Source: an uncultured Pseudoxanthomonas sp.
GTDB taxonomy: Bacteria > Pseudomonadota > Gammaproteobacteria > Xanthomonadales > Xanthomonadaceae
Assembly (NCBI RefSeq): GCF_946886695.1
Contig: NZ_CAMPJD010000037.1
Span: 1-46,588, forward strand
Length of the DNA stretch: 46,588 nucleotides
Direction: 5' to 3'
Shown here: positions 18,152-27,182 of the stretch, one piece after another
How the letters are laid out: every line of letters starts with the position of its first letter
Position numbering within the stretch: the stretch's first letter is position 1
The notes under the pieces: generated by a model
Database searches by the model: none
Seen by the model: the letters and a program-made list of their open reading frames with translations, nothing else
What the model was told of the DNA's origin: nothing
Position numbers and translations under genes: made by a program

Positions 18152-18228
18152 GATGCGAACATTGGCTCCTGCGGAGGACTTGCCAAGATGCCTCCGTGCA
18201 CCGGTGTGTTGCCCACAGGAGTATCGTC

Positions 18229-18303
18229 ATGCATCCCAAGGACCGGGCGCCCTGCGTCGCTGCCCCCGTGAAGATCTGCGCCAGTTCCCTTCAAGAGTGT
18301 TAA
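18229..18303 (+). CDS. Possible 24-codon small ORF upstream of ompA
   Basis: An ATG at 18229 has AGGAG 7 bases upstream, ideal spacing, and encodes 24 residues (beginning MHPKDRAPCV, ending SLQEC) up to a TAA at 18301-18303 that falls inside an inverted repeat. Nothing in the peptide is recognisable; it contains three cysteines and no hydrophobic helix. It lies within the 328-bp gap between the dioxygenase and ompA, upstream of the promoter I propose for ompA. It could be a leader-type or chance ORF. Confidence 0.25.
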   Translation: MHPKDRAPCVAAPVKICASSLQEC

Positions 18304-18359
18304 CCTTGCCCGACTTGTTATGGTACCGTTAACACAGTCTTCACGTACCGACGCATAAT
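18297..18359 (+). promoter_or_regulatory. Inverted repeat and candidate promoter of ompA
   Basis: GTGTTAAC (18297-18304) and GTTAACAC (18328-18335) are perfect inverted copies 23 bases apart. The second overlaps a possible -35 (TTAACA, 18329-18334); a -10-like CATAAT follows at 18354-18359 with a 19-base spacer. The remaining ~120 bases to the ompA ATG would be a long, AT-richer 5' untranslated region ending in AAGGAAAGGAG. The promoter match is moderate. Confidence 0.4.
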
Positions 18360-18479
18360 CTGTTCAGCAAGGCGATGGATCCCTGTCGTCTCGAATAACA
18401 ACTAGAAACGCCGGAACCACCGCAACAGACGTATTTCGGTTTCTCTACAACTGAACTTTTACAAGGAAAGGAGCTGCAA

Positions 18480-19553
18480 ATGAACAAGAAGATTCTCTGC
18501 GCCGCGCTGCTGGGCGGCCTGAGCCTCGCTAACCACGCGATGGCGCAGGAGTTCGACGACCGTTGGTACCTCACCGGCTCCGCCGGCTTCAACCTGCAGG
18601 ACGACGATCGCCTCACCCGCAACGCCCCGTTCCTGGGCCTGGGCCTTGGCAAGTTCATCAGCCCCAACTGGTCGTTGGACGGTGAGCTGAACTACCAGAA
18701 CCCGAAGTTCGAAGACAACCGTGACGCGCTGTGGAGCCAGTACGGCATCTCGCTGGACCTGCGTCGCCATTTCGTGCAGGAAGGCCGTGGCTGGAACCCG
18801 TACATCGTCGCCGGCCTCGGCATGCAGCGCTCGGAAGAAGAGTCGCTGATCAACGCCTCGAACCAGCGCCGTGACAACAACCTGGCGGCCAAGCTGGGCG
18901 TCGGCCTGCAGACCACGCTGGACAAGCGCGTCGGCGTTCGCGCCGAACTGGCCTACCGCGCCGATTTCGATGACCAGAGCGCTGCTGCTCCGCAGGAAGA
19001 CTGGTTCGGCGACGTCCTGGCCTCGGTCGGCGTCGTGATCCCGCTGGGTCCGAAGGCCGAAGCCGCTGCCCCGCCGGCCCCGCCGGCTGCGCCGAGCTGC
19101 GCGGACCTGGATGACGACGGTGACGGCGTCAACAATTGCGACGATAAGTGCCCCGGTTCGCAGGCTGGCCAGACCATCGGTCCGGACGGCTGCCCGGTGC
19201 CGGTCTCGATCGACCTGAAGGGCGTGAACTTCGACTTCGACAAGTCGACCCTGCGTCCGGACGCGATCGCCATCCTGAGCGAGGCTGCTGAAATCCTGAA
19301 GCGTTACCCCGACCTGCGCGTCGAAGTGGCCGGCCACACCGACCTTTGCGGTGCCGATGCCTACAACCAGTCGCTGTCGCAGCGTCGTTCGCAGACCGTG
19401 TACGACTACCTGACCAGCAACGGCGTGGACGCCTCGCGTCTGGTGGGCCCGGTGGGTTACGGCGAGAGCCGTCCGCTGGAGCCGACCGCGCAGACGCTGC
19501 CGGGCTGCAAGAGCGAGCGCAACCGTCGTACGGAACTGAACGTCCAGAACTGA
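18480..19553 (+). CDS. ompA: OmpA-family outer membrane protein
   Basis: The 357-residue product has a Sec signal peptide (1-22, cut after AMA), an eight-stranded beta-barrel (about 25-190) and a Pro/Ala linker (191-206). A calcium-binding thrombospondin type 3 repeat (DLDDDGDGVNNC, 209-220) follows, then a C-terminal OmpA peptidoglycan-binding domain (243-357) with NFDFDKSTLRP, VAGHTDLCGADAYNQSLSQR and RRTEL. It anchors the outer membrane to the cell wall. Cysteine pairs around the TSP3 repeat and in the C-domain suggest disulfides. The Shine-Dalgarno AAGGAG is strong. It is followed by an excellent terminator and so is monocistronic. Confidence 0.95.
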   Translation: MNKKILCAALLGGLSLANHAMAQEFDDRWYLTGSAGFNLQDDDRLTRNAPFLGLGLGKFISPNWSLDGELNYQNPKFEDNRDALWSQYGISLDLRRHFVQEGRGWNPYIVAGLGMQRSEEESLINASNQRRDNNLAAKLGVGLQTTLDKRVGVRAELAYRADFDDQSAAAPQEDWFGDVLASVGVVIPLGPKAEAAAPPAPPAAPSCADLDDDGDGVNNCDDKCPGSQAGQTIGPDGCPVPVSIDLKGVNFDFDKSTLRPDAIAILSEAAEILKRYPDLRVEVAGHTDLCGADAYNQSLSQRRSQTVYDYLTSNGVDASRLVGPVGYGESRPLEPTAQTLPGCKSERNRRTELNVQN

Positions 19554-19577
19554 TAGGACGCTCTTCCCGCAACACCC

Positions 19578-19610
19578 GAAGCCCGGCCCAGTGCCGGGCT
19601 TCGTTTTTTC
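19578..19610 (+). terminator. Intrinsic terminator of ompA
   Basis: A perfect 10-bp GC-rich stem (GAAGCCCGGC / GCCGGGCTTC) with loop CCAGT is followed by G and six T residues. It starts 24 bases after the ompA stop. Confidence 0.93.
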
Positions 19611-19747
19611 AGAAGACGTACGCGGGATTTGCGTGACCGCGTTTCCGTCTTGCGCAATGCAGGACGATGGAGGCTTGCAATTCCTTGCCATGCCAGGAGG
19701 GGCTGCCTAAACTCGCCGCACGAACAGGAATACTCAGGAGTTCCACG

Positions 19748-20251
19748 ATGCGCCGTCACGTCCTCGCCAGTCTGCTGTGCATCGTCGCGATTCCTGCCGC
19801 CCATGCCGCGCCTGACTGCACGGGCAGTCTCGTGTCGGTACCGTTGAAGAGATCCAACACGGTAATCGCGCCGGTCGCACCGGAATTCACTGCCACCGCC
19901 ACGCAGCTGGGTGCTCCTAGTGGTGTGCTGGCGTCGCATGCGTTCGACGAAGCGCAGTCGGTGGAACGCGTGCTGATGCGCTTGCGCATCGAGGGGTGCC
20001 GCAATGTCGCCAAGGCGCTGCCCGCGCCCGCGTCTGCAGCGGCTGCCACTGCGAGCCCGGCGGCGTACCAGCCGAAAACCGCGCACGACAACTCACCCTG
20101 GCGATTCGACATGAGCCAGAACGGCAAGCGCATGACCGCCGATGAGTTCGATGCCTGGATGAAGTCGCGTGGCGTGCGCGTGGTCAAGGCGCCCGGTGCG
20201 CCGGCCGCGGCACCCGCACCGACTCCCGCCGAGCCGGCCAAGAAGAACTGA
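19748..20251 (+). CDS. Exported protein with a DAWMK module
   Basis: The 167-residue product begins at the ATG at 19748, with AGGAG 8 bases upstream. It carries a Sec signal peptide (1-20, cleavage after AHA), then about 70 residues with two cysteines and no recognised fold, and an Ala/Pro linker. The compact module at 119-147 has RFDMSQNG, then MTADEFDAWMKSRG and RVVK. An Ala/Pro/Lys tail completes it. The same module, 22 of 29 residues identical, is found in the lipoprotein at 21166. Function unknown; it is probably periplasmic. It has its own terminator, so it is not an operon with the next gene. Confidence 0.85.
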   Translation: MRRHVLASLLCIVAIPAAHAAPDCTGSLVSVPLKRSNTVIAPVAPEFTATATQLGAPSGVLASHAFDEAQSVERVLMRLRIEGCRNVAKALPAPASAAAATASPAAYQPKTAHDNSPWRFDMSQNGKRMTADEFDAWMKSRGVRVVKAPGAPAAAPAPTPAEPAKKN

Positions 20252-20257
20252 TCGACG

Positions 20258-20283
20258 AACGGCCGGCACCCCCGGCCGTTTTT
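20258..20283 (+). terminator. Intrinsic terminator
   Basis: A 9-bp perfect stem AACGGCCGG / CCGGCCGTT with a 5-base loop ends in five T residues. It starts 6 bases after the stop of the exported protein gene and separates it from the pseudouridine synthase gene. Confidence 0.88.
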
Positions 20284-20298
20284 CCGCCGGACACCACC

Positions 20299-21090
20299 AT
20301 GCCTGAGCGCAGACCGCCTCGCGATACGCGGACGACCGCGCGCCGCGGCGTGTCCGGCAGTTCCGCAGTACGACACGGATTGGCGCGCATCCTGTCCAAG
20401 CAGGGCGTCTGTTCGCGCACGGAAGCCGCGCGCTGGATCACCGACGGCAGGGTGTCCGTCGATGGGCGCATCGTTCGCGATCCGGAATTCCCGGTGGTCG
20501 CGGGCCGTGCCGTCGTGTGTGTGGATGGACGGGCGGCTGCGGCGGCGGAACGCCACTACCTGATGCTCAACAAGCCTCGCGGACTGGTGACGACGACGCG
20601 CGACGAACACGGGCGCGACACCGTCTACCGTTGTCTGGAAGGTGCCGGCCTGCCATGGACCGCGCCGGTCGGGCGTCTGGACAAAGCAAGCGAGGGCCTG
20701 CTGCTTTTCACCAACGACCCGGAATGGGCCGCACGCGTCACGGATCCGGCGTGTGGGCCCGACAAGACCTACCACGTGCAGGTCGATCGGGTGCCCGACG
20801 AGGCATTGTTGCGCGCGCTGCAAGCGGGTATCCCCGTCGGAGGGGAACATCTGGCTGCCCGCCAGGCACGCCTGTTGCGTGCCGGCGAACGCAATGCCTG
20901 GGTGGAGATCGTGCTCGACGAAGGCCGCAACCGGCAGATCCGACGATTGCTTGAGGGATTCGACATCCGCGTGCTGCGGCTGGTCCGGGTCGCCATCGGA
21001 CCGTTGGTCCTGGGCACGTTGGCGAAGGGTGCCTGGCGCATGCTCGATGCAGCGGAACGCGAAGCGCTGGCGCCGATGACCGTCTGCTGA
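20299..21090 (+). CDS. RsuA/RluB-family rRNA pseudouridine synthase
   Basis: The 263-residue product has a basic N-tail and an S4 RNA-binding domain (about 26-80, HGLARILSKQGVCSRTEAAR). The catalytic domain contains LNKPRGLVTTTRD, GRLDKASEGLLLFTND with the catalytic Asp128, and RNRQIRRLLEGF. It isomerises a uridine in 16S or 23S rRNA. I cannot decide between RsuA, RluB, RluE and RluF subfamilies by eye; the N-terminal extension and short C-terminus favour an RluE/RluF-like enzyme. It sits between two genes that share an exported module. Confidence 0.92.
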   Translation: MPERRPPRDTRTTARRGVSGSSAVRHGLARILSKQGVCSRTEAARWITDGRVSVDGRIVRDPEFPVVAGRAVVCVDGRAAAAAERHYLMLNKPRGLVTTTRDEHGRDTVYRCLEGAGLPWTAPVGRLDKASEGLLLFTNDPEWAARVTDPACGPDKTYHVQVDRVPDEALLRALQAGIPVGGEHLAARQARLLRAGERNAWVEIVLDEGRNRQIRRLLEGFDIRVLRLVRVAIGPLVLGTLAKGAWRMLDAAEREALAPMTVC

Positions 21091-21165
21091 TTGCGCGACC
21101 GCGGTCAGGGTTCGCGATCGTGTGCTTGCCTACACTCGCTCACGCCTGACCACGGGGGAATTGCC

Positions 21166-21453
21166 ATGCTCGACCTGACGGCGCGCCTGCCTGCGCGTTT
21201 CGTTGTTCTGTTTGCCATCGGCATGGCGGCGGGCTGCGCCTCGAAGCCGCCACACGCCAACACCGCTCACGTGAAGGAAGAGGTCGTCAGCGTGCGCCCG
21301 GGGCCGCATGGCCACCGCTTCGACATGCAGCAGAATGGCCGCAAGATGACGGCGGAAGAGTTCGATGCCTGGATGAAGGCGCGCGGCATCCGCGTCGCCA
21401 AGGGCGCGCCAGCCAGGCCGAAGGCTCCCGCTGTCGCGAAGCGCGCCCGCTGA
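21166..21453 (+). CDS. Small lipoprotein with a DAWMK module
   Basis: The 95-residue product starts at the ATG at 21166 with a GGGGGAA motif upstream. A hydrophobic segment ends in the lipobox MAAGC (Cys24), so a lipid-anchored envelope protein is expected. After a short spacer comes the module RFDMQQNG, MTAEEFDAWMKARG, RVAKG (51-80), nearly identical to that in the exported protein at 19748, then a basic Ala/Pro/Lys tail. Nothing else is recognisable. It converges with kbl, 21 bases between the ends. Confidence 0.82.
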   Translation: MLDLTARLPARFVVLFAIGMAAGCASKPPHANTAHVKEEVVSVRPGPHGHRFDMQQNGRKMTAEEFDAWMKARGIRVAKGAPARPKAPAVAKRAR

Positions 21454-21463
21454 TCGCGGGCGC
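21443..21463. terminator. Hairpin over the lipoprotein stop codon
   Basis: GCGCCCGC (21443-21450) and GCGGGCGC (21456-21463) form a perfect 8-bp stem whose loop holds the TGA stop. It sits between the convergent lipoprotein and kbl genes and lacks a T-run, so it is only a candidate bidirectional transcription barrier. Confidence 0.35.
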
Positions 21464-21474
21464 ACAGGCTTCGG

Positions 21475-22674
21475 CTACGCCTTCAACACGCCCAATTCGC
21501 GGCCGATGCGTATGAAGGCGTCGATTGCGCGATCCAGGTGTTCGCGTGTATGCGCCGCACTCATTTGCGTGCGGATGCGGGCCTGGCCCTTCGCGACCAC
21601 CGGGAAGAAGAAGCCGATCGCATAGATGCCCTCCTCCAGCAGTCGCTCGGCGAAGCGCTGTGCGAGCGGTGCGTCGTACAGCATCACCGGACTGATGGGG
21701 TGCACGCCCGGCTTGATGTCGAAGCCGGCAGCGGTCATTTTCTCGCGGAAGTAGGCGGTGTTGGCGGCCAGCGCTTCGCGCAGGTCACCGGCGGCATCGA
21801 GCATCTCGAAAGCCTTGATGCCGGCGGCCACGACATGCGGCGGCAGCGAGTTGGAGAACAGGTACGGTCGCGAGCGCTGGCGCAGCAGTTCGATCACTTC
21901 CTTCCTCGCCGTGGTGAAGCCGCCGAGCGCGCCGCCCATCGCCTTGCCCAGCGTGCCGGTGATGATGTCGATGCGATCCAGAACTCCCTTCACCTCGGCC
22001 GAGCCGCGGCCGGTGGCCCCGAGGAAGCCGGTGGCATGGCATTCGTCGATGTGCACCAAGGCGTTGTACTTCCTTGCCAGCGCGGTGATCTCGTCCAGCG
22101 GCGCGATGAAGCCGTCCATCGAGAACACGCCGTCGGTGGTGATCAGCTTGGTCTTGCAGCCGGCCGCATCGGCCGCTTGCAACTGGGTTTCCAGATCGGC
22201 CATGTCGCAGTTTGCATAGCGGAAGCGCTTGGCCTTGCACAGGCGCACGCCGTCGATGATCGAGGCATGGTTCAGCGCGTCGGAGATGATCGCATCGTCT
22301 TCGCCCAGCAGCGGTTCGAACAGGCCGCCGTTGGCGTCGAAGCAGGCGGCGTAGAGGATCGTGTCCTCGGTGCCGAAGAAGTCCGCGATCGTCTTCTCCA
22401 ACTGCTTGTGCAGGTCCTGCGTGCCGCAGATGAAGCGCACCGAGGCCATGCCGAAACCGTGCGTGTCCAACGCGTCCTTCGCCGCCTGGATGATGTCTGG
22501 ATGGTCGGCCAGCCCCAGGTAGTTGTTGGCGCAGAAATTCAGCACCGTGCGCCCGTCGGCCAGCGTGATTTCCGCCGACTGCGGGCTGGTGATGATCCGC
22601 TCGGCCTTGAACAGGCCCTGCGCGCGGATCTCGTCGAGGGTGGTGGCGTAGTGGGCGGTGAGCGGGCTGGACAT
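21475..22674 (-). CDS. kbl: 2-amino-3-ketobutyrate CoA ligase (glycine C-acetyltransferase)
   Basis: The 399-residue product is a class II alpha-oxoamine synthase using [17 protein letters not shown] opens the fold, [12 protein letters not shown] stacks on the cofactor, [18 protein letters not shown] gives the Asp-His pair and [14 protein letters not shown] holds the Schiff-base Lys244. It splits 2-amino-3-ketobutyrate with CoA into glycine and acetyl-CoA, the second step of threonine degradation. Its partner tdh lies on the same strand but 6.6 kb upstream (29246-30280), separated by opposite-strand genes, so the pair cannot be one operon here. The length and motifs are complete. Confidence 0.95.
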   Translation of the reverse strand: MSSPLTAHYATTLDEIRAQGLFKAERIITSPQSAEITLADGRTVLNFCANNYLGLADHPDIIQAAKDALDTHGFGMASVRFICGTQDLHKQLEKTIADFFGTEDTILYAACFDANGGLFEPLLGEDDAIISDALNHASIIDGVRLCKAKRFRYANCDMADLETQLQAADAAGCKTKLITTDGVFSMDGFIAPLDEITALARKYNALVHIDECHATGFLGATGRGSAEVKGVLDRIDIITGTLGKAMGGALGGFTTARKEVIELLRQRSRPYLFSNSLPPHVVAAGIKAFEMLDAAGDLREALAANTAYFREKMTAAGFDIKPGVHPISPVMLYDAPLAQRFAERLLEEGIYAIGFFFPVVAKGQARIRTQMSAAHTREHLDRAIDAFIRIGRELGVLKA

Positions 22675-22844
22675 GGGCGCAGATTGGAAGAAGAGGCAGC
22701 CATTCTAACCGCCCGTCGGCCACGTCCCGTCCGTCATGCTGTCGCGGAATAAGTGGTCGCCGTTTCGTCATTTCCCAGCCCGCATGTGCACACGCAGCAT
22801 CGCGTCTCCGGCCGACGACGGCCATCGCACGGGGACATGGGGTC

Positions 22845-24311
22845 ATGCGGATACCACCGGGACAGCGCAAGCGGAAGGGCAGCGGCGTCGCCATCCTGGG
22901 TGCGCTGGCCTGTTCGCTGGCCATTCCCGTGTCCGCACAGAGCCAGCCCACCGTGCAGGAGTTGCTGCAGCGGCTTGAAGCGCTCGAACGCCGCGTCGGT
23001 GATGCACCGGCGGCCGTGGCCGCTGAAGGCGAATCCGCGCCCGCTACGTTGGGTGACCTGGACCAGCGCCTGCGCGTCCTGGAGCGCCGCCTGGAACTGC
23101 AGCAGGAAGAGACCGCCGCCAAGGCAAAGGAAGCCCCGGTCGTTGCGGTGAACGACAGGGGTGCTTCGCTCAAGTCCGCGAACGGCGACTTCGAGTTCAA
23201 ACTGCGCGGCCTGGTGCAAGGGGACGCGCGCTTCTTCCTCGACGACGACGCGGTGCCACAGAACGACACGTTCCTGTTCCGGCGCATCCGCCCGACCATC
23301 GAGGGCTCGCTGGGCAAGCTGGTGTCGTTCCGTCTGACGCCTGAGTTCGCCGGGGATAGCGCGACGATCATCGACGCTTACGTCGATGTGAAGCTGGATC
23401 CGGCCTTCACGTTGCGCGCGGGCAAGGTCAAGGGGCCAATCGGACTGGAGCGCCTGCAATCCGGCAGTGCGATCGGACTGATCGAGCGCAGTTTCCCCAC
23501 CGAACTGGCCCCCAATCGCGATCTCGGCATCCAGGCGCAGGGCGAAGTCGCCGAGGGACGCCTCAGCTACGTGGCGGGTGTATACAACGGCGCGCCGGAT
23601 GGCCGCGATGCCGCGACGGCCAATCCGGACGACGAGTTCGAATACGCCGGCCGGGTATTCTTCGAGCCGTTCAAGAACACCAGCAGTTCGTGGTCGGGAC
23701 TGGGCTTCGGCATCGCCGGCAGCATCGGCGACAAGCAGGGCACGGGCAACAACTTCCTGCCGCGCTACCGCACGCAGGGGCAGGCGCAGTTCTTCACCTA
23801 CCGCACCGCGGTGGTCGCCGATGGCGAACACCGCCGCATCTCCCCGCAAGGCTATCTGTACCGCGGCCGCTTCGGCCTGTTGGCCGAGTACATCGCCTCC
23901 CAGCAGGAACTGCTGGTCACGAGCGGCGCCGCAGCGGGTACGCGCGCCGACCTGGAGAACACCGCCTGGCAGGCGACCGCCAGTTGGGTGCTCACTGGCG
24001 AAGACGCCAGCTATCGTGGCGTCGTGAAGCCGTCCAAGCCGTTCAGTCCCGGCAGCGGGTGGGGTGCATGGGAACTCGTTGGTCGCTATGGCGAATTGGA
24101 GATCGACGACGACGCTTTCCCGCTGTTCGCCGACCCCTTGTTGGCCGCGCGCCGCGCCAAGGCATGGACGCTGGGCGTCAACTGGTACCTCACCAGCAAC
24201 CTGAAGCTGGTCGTCAACTATCTCGATACGCAGTTCGAGGGCGGCGCTGCCGCCGGTGCGGATCGCGAAGAAGAAAAGGCCGTGTTCTCGCGACTGCAGG
24301 TCGCCTTCTGA
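22845..24311 (+). CDS. OprO/OprP-type phosphate-selective-like porin
   Basis: The 488-residue product has a basic N-terminus and Sec signal peptide (about 1-31, ending PVSAQS). Two coiled-coil stretches follow ([30 protein letters not shown]), then a beta-barrel with FELKLRG-like strands, [20 protein letters not shown] and the [17 protein letters not shown] loop, ending in the aromatic FSRLQVAF. This is the porin O/P family layout. The family is anion-selective. The sbp GTG starts 16 bases after the stop, so it is almost certainly the first gene of the sulfate uptake operon and may serve sulfate rather than phosphate; that is inferred from context only. No clear promoter was found in the 170-bp gap before it. 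Confidence 0.9.
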   Translation: MRIPPGQRKRKGSGVAILGALACSLAIPVSAQSQPTVQELLQRLEALERRVGDAPAAVAAEGESAPATLGDLDQRLRVLERRLELQQEETAAKAKEAPVVAVNDRGASLKSANGDFEFKLRGLVQGDARFFLDDDAVPQNDTFLFRRIRPTIEGSLGKLVSFRLTPEFAGDSATIIDAYVDVKLDPAFTLRAGKVKGPIGLERLQSGSAIGLIERSFPTELAPNRDLGIQAQGEVAEGRLSYVAGVYNGAPDGRDAATANPDDEFEYAGRVFFEPFKNTSSSWSGLGFGIAGSIGDKQGTGNNFLPRYRTQGQAQFFTYRTAVVADGEHRRISPQGYLYRGRFGLLAEYIASQQELLVTSGAAAGTRADLENTAWQATASWVLTGEDASYRGVVKPSKPFSPGSGWGAWELVGRYGELEIDDDAFPLFADPLLAARRAKAWTLGVNWYLTSNLKLVVNYLDTQFEGGAAAGADREEEKAVFSRLQVAF

Positions 24312-24327
24312 TTTCCGGAGACATCAC

Positions 24328-25347
24328 GTGAAGACCTCCATCATCCGACGCCACCTCCGCAACACCATGCTCGTTTTCGGCCTGACCCTCGCCGCTGCTG
24401 CAGGCGCCAAGGACATCAAGTTGCTCAACGTGTCGTACGACCCTACGCGCGAGTTCTACCGCGAGTTCAATGCCGCCTTCGCCGCCGATTGGCAGAAGAC
24501 CAAAGGGCAGAAGGTCAGCATCGAGACCTCGCACGGCGGTTCCGGCAAGCAGGCGCGTTCGGTCATCGACGGGCTGGAAGCCGACGTGGTGACGCTGGCG
24601 CTGGCCTACGACGTCGACTCCATCGCGCAGCGCGCCAAGCTGTTCCCGGCCAACTGGCAGTCGCGCCTGCCGGAGAACAGCGCACCATACACCTCGACCA
24701 TCGTGTTCCTGGTGCGCAAGGGCAATCCGAAGAAGATCCGCGACTGGCACGACCTGGTGAAGCCGGGCATCGCCGTCATCACGCCGAACCCGAAGACCTC
24801 CGGCGGCGCGCGCTGGAACTACCTCGCCGCGTGGGCGTACGGCTTGAAGATCTTCAAGGGCGACGAGGCGAAGACGCGCAACTTCGTGCGTGGGCTGTTC
24901 CGCAACGTGCCGGTGCTCGATACGGGCGCGCGTGGCTCGACCACCACTTTCGTCCAGCGCGGCATCGGCGACGTGCTGCTGGCATGGGAGAACGAGGCCT
25001 TCCTGTCGATCGAGGAACTGGGCCCGGACAAGTTCGACATCGTGGTGCCGTCGCTGTCGATCCTGGCCGAGCCGCCGGTGGCGCTGGTGGACCGCAATGT
25101 GGACAAGCACGGCACGCGCGAGGCGGCACAGGCTTATCTGAAGTACCTGTACTCGCCTACCGGCCAGCGGCTGGCTGCGAAGCACTACTACCGACCGCGT
25201 TATCCGCAACACGCGACAGCCGAAGACATCGCGCGCTTCCCCAAGCTGGAACTGGTGACGATCGATGGCGTGTTCGGCTCCTGGGCGAAGGCGCAGGCGA
25301 CGCACTTCGCCGACGGTGGCGTGTTCGACCAGATCCAGGCGAAGTAA
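24328..25347 (+). CDS. sbp: Periplasmic sulfate-binding protein
   Basis: The 339-residue product starts at GTG 24328, with CCGGAG 7 bases upstream. A signal peptide runs to about residue 27 (LTLAAAAGA), then the Sbp/CysP family body: [53 protein letters not shown] and the anion-binding glycine-rich loops [13 protein letters not shown]. It captures sulfate (or thiosulfate) in the periplasm and delivers it to CysTWA. The three following genes complete the ABC importer. Sbp and CysP are hard to separate by eye; the symbol reflects the sulfate type. Confidence 0.93.
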   Translation: MKTSIIRRHLRNTMLVFGLTLAAAAGAKDIKLLNVSYDPTREFYREFNAAFAADWQKTKGQKVSIETSHGGSGKQARSVIDGLEADVVTLALAYDVDSIAQRAKLFPANWQSRLPENSAPYTSTIVFLVRKGNPKKIRDWHDLVKPGIAVITPNPKTSGGARWNYLAAWAYGLKIFKGDEAKTRNFVRGLFRNVPVLDTGARGSTTTFVQRGIGDVLLAWENEAFLSIEELGPDKFDIVVPSLSILAEPPVALVDRNVDKHGTREAAQAYLKYLYSPTGQRLAAKHYYRPRYPQHATAEDIARFPKLELVTIDGVFGSWAKAQATHFADGGVFDQIQAK

Positions 25348-25348
25348 G

Positions 25349-26209
25349 GTGGCGGCAGTGCAACCCTGGCCGGGAAAGGCGCGTGCAAGACGCGTCATTC
25401 CCGGTTTCGGCCTCAGCCTGGGCTATACGCTGGCCTGGCTGGGGCTGATCGTGTTGATTCCGCTGGTGGGCGTGTTCGCCAAGGCCAGCGGGCTGGGACC
25501 GGCCGGCATCTGGGCCATCTGGACCGAGCCGCGCGTACTCGCGGCGCTGCGGATCAGTTTCGGTACCGCGTTGGCCGCCGCTGCATTCAATGCGGTGATG
25601 GGCACGTTGGTGGCGTGGGTGTTCGTGCGTTACCGCTTTCCGGGCAAGCGTGTGTTCGATGCGATGATCGACCTGCCATTCGCATTGCCAACGGCGGTGG
25701 CTGGCATTGCGCTGACGGCGCTGTATGGCCCGACCGGCTGGATCGGCCAATGGCTGGAAGCCGCCGGCATCAAGGTCGCTTACACGCCACTCGGCATCAC
25801 CGTGGCGCTGGTGTTCATCGGCCTGCCTTTCGTCGTGCGCGTGGTGCAGCCGGTGCTTGCGGAAATCGACACGGAACTGGAAGAGGCCGCCGCCACCCTG
25901 GGCGCCAACCGCTGGCAGGCGGTGCGCCACGTGGTGCTGCCCACGCTGTGGCCGGCCATGCTGGCCGGCTTCGCGCTGGCCTTCGCACGCGGCGTGGGCG
26001 AGTACGGATCGGTGATCTTCATCGCCGGCAATCTGCCGGGCGTCTCGGAGATCGCGCCGCTGCTGATCACGATCAAGTTGGAAGAGTTCGACTACGCGGG
26101 TGCCACCGCGATCGCGGCGGCCATGCTGTTGCTGTCGTTCGCATTGCTGCTGCTGATCAACACTTTGCAGGCACGTCTGCAGCGCACCGGCAAGCGGGCA
26201 GGGGGCTGA
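25349..26209 (+). CDS. cysT: Sulfate ABC transporter permease CysT (CysU)
   Basis: The 286-residue product has six transmembrane helices and the permease EAA loop [41 protein letters not shown] and [15 protein letters not shown] are typical CysT segments. It pairs with CysW to form the inner membrane channel for sulfate. Two GTG starts compete: 25349, right after the sbp stop, and 25358, which has AAGGTGG at better spacing. The difference is three residues. It is tightly packed between sbp and cysW. Confidence 0.93.
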   Translation: MAAVQPWPGKARARRVIPGFGLSLGYTLAWLGLIVLIPLVGVFAKASGLGPAGIWAIWTEPRVLAALRISFGTALAAAAFNAVMGTLVAWVFVRYRFPGKRVFDAMIDLPFALPTAVAGIALTALYGPTGWIGQWLEAAGIKVAYTPLGITVALVFIGLPFVVRVVQPVLAEIDTELEEAAATLGANRWQAVRHVVLPTLWPAMLAGFALAFARGVGEYGSVIFIAGNLPGVSEIAPLLITIKLEEFDYAGATAIAAAMLLLSFALLLLINTLQARLQRTGKRAGG

Positions 26210-26210
26210 T

Positions 26211-27170
26211 ATGGGCGACGCTGCTTCCGCCGTCACCGCCATTCTCACGGAGTCGTCCGTCGTGGAAGCGCATTCACGTCCCGCGCGTCGCCATGCCGCC
26301 ACGACCGAGCCCGTCTGGGTCCAGGTGCTGCTTGTACTGGCCGCGCTCGCCTTCCTCCTGTCGTTCCTGCTGCTGCCGCTGGCGCTGGTGTTCGTCGAAG
26401 CACTGCGGGGCGGCTGGGCGGCGTTCGCCGCCGCCATCACCGAGGTCGATGCATTGGCCGCGGTGAAACTGACGCTGCTGGTGACCGCCATCGTCGTGCC
26501 GCTGAACCTGCTCTTCGGCGTGGCGGCAGCATGGGCGGTCAGCAAGCACGAGTTCCGCGGCAAGCGTTGGCTGGTGACGCTGATCGATCTGCCATTCGCG
26601 GTGTCGCCGGTGGTCGCCGGCCTGATCTACGTGCTGATCTTCGGCGCGCAGGGGTGGGCGTATGCGCTGATCGACGAAGGATGGCGCTTCTCGCTACCGT
26701 TGCTGGGCGACCTGCACGTGCAGCTGCCGAAGATCATCTTCGCGCTGCCAGGCATCGTGCTGGCCACGATCTTCGTGACGTTCCCGTTCATTGCGCGGGA
26801 GCTGATGCCATTGATGGAGCAGCAGGGCACGGACGAGGAACTGGCGGCACTCAGCCTGGGCGCTAATGGTTGGCAGACCTTCTGGCGGGTGACACTGCCG
26901 AACATCCGCTGGGCGCTGCTGTACGGCGTGTTGCTGTGCAGTGCGCGCGCACTGGGCGAGTTCGGCGCGGTGTCGGTGGTATCCGGCCATATCCGTGGAC
27001 GCACCAACACGCTGCCGCTGCACGTGGAGATCCTCTACAACGAGTACGCGTACAGCGCGGCCTTCGCGGCGGCCTCGCTGCTGGCGCTGACTGCACTGGT
27101 GACGCTGGTGCTGAAGACCTGGCTGGAGTGGCGCCATGGCGAAGCGCTGGCCGCCAACCACCGTCATTGA
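26211..27170 (+). CDS. cysW: Sulfate ABC transporter permease CysW
   Basis: The 319-residue product has about 35 non-membrane residues at the N-terminus, then six transmembrane helices. The CysW signature [20 protein letters not shown] and the EAA loop [20 protein letters not shown] are present, with [20 protein letters not shown] and [14 protein letters not shown] towards the end. The ATG lies one base after the cysT stop. Together with CysT and CysA it imports sulfate. The N-terminal extension is longer than in E. coli CysW but is common in related bacteria. Confidence 0.94.
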   Translation: MGDAASAVTAILTESSVVEAHSRPARRHAATTEPVWVQVLLVLAALAFLLSFLLLPLALVFVEALRGGWAAFAAAITEVDALAAVKLTLLVTAIVVPLNLLFGVAAAWAVSKHEFRGKRWLVTLIDLPFAVSPVVAGLIYVLIFGAQGWAYALIDEGWRFSLPLLGDLHVQLPKIIFALPGIVLATIFVTFPFIARELMPLMEQQGTDEELAALSLGANGWQTFWRVTLPNIRWALLYGVLLCSARALGEFGAVSVVSGHIRGRTNTLPLHVEILYNEYAYSAAFAAASLLALTALVTLVLKTWLEWRHGEALAANHRH

Positions 27171-27182
27171 GAAGGCGACATC

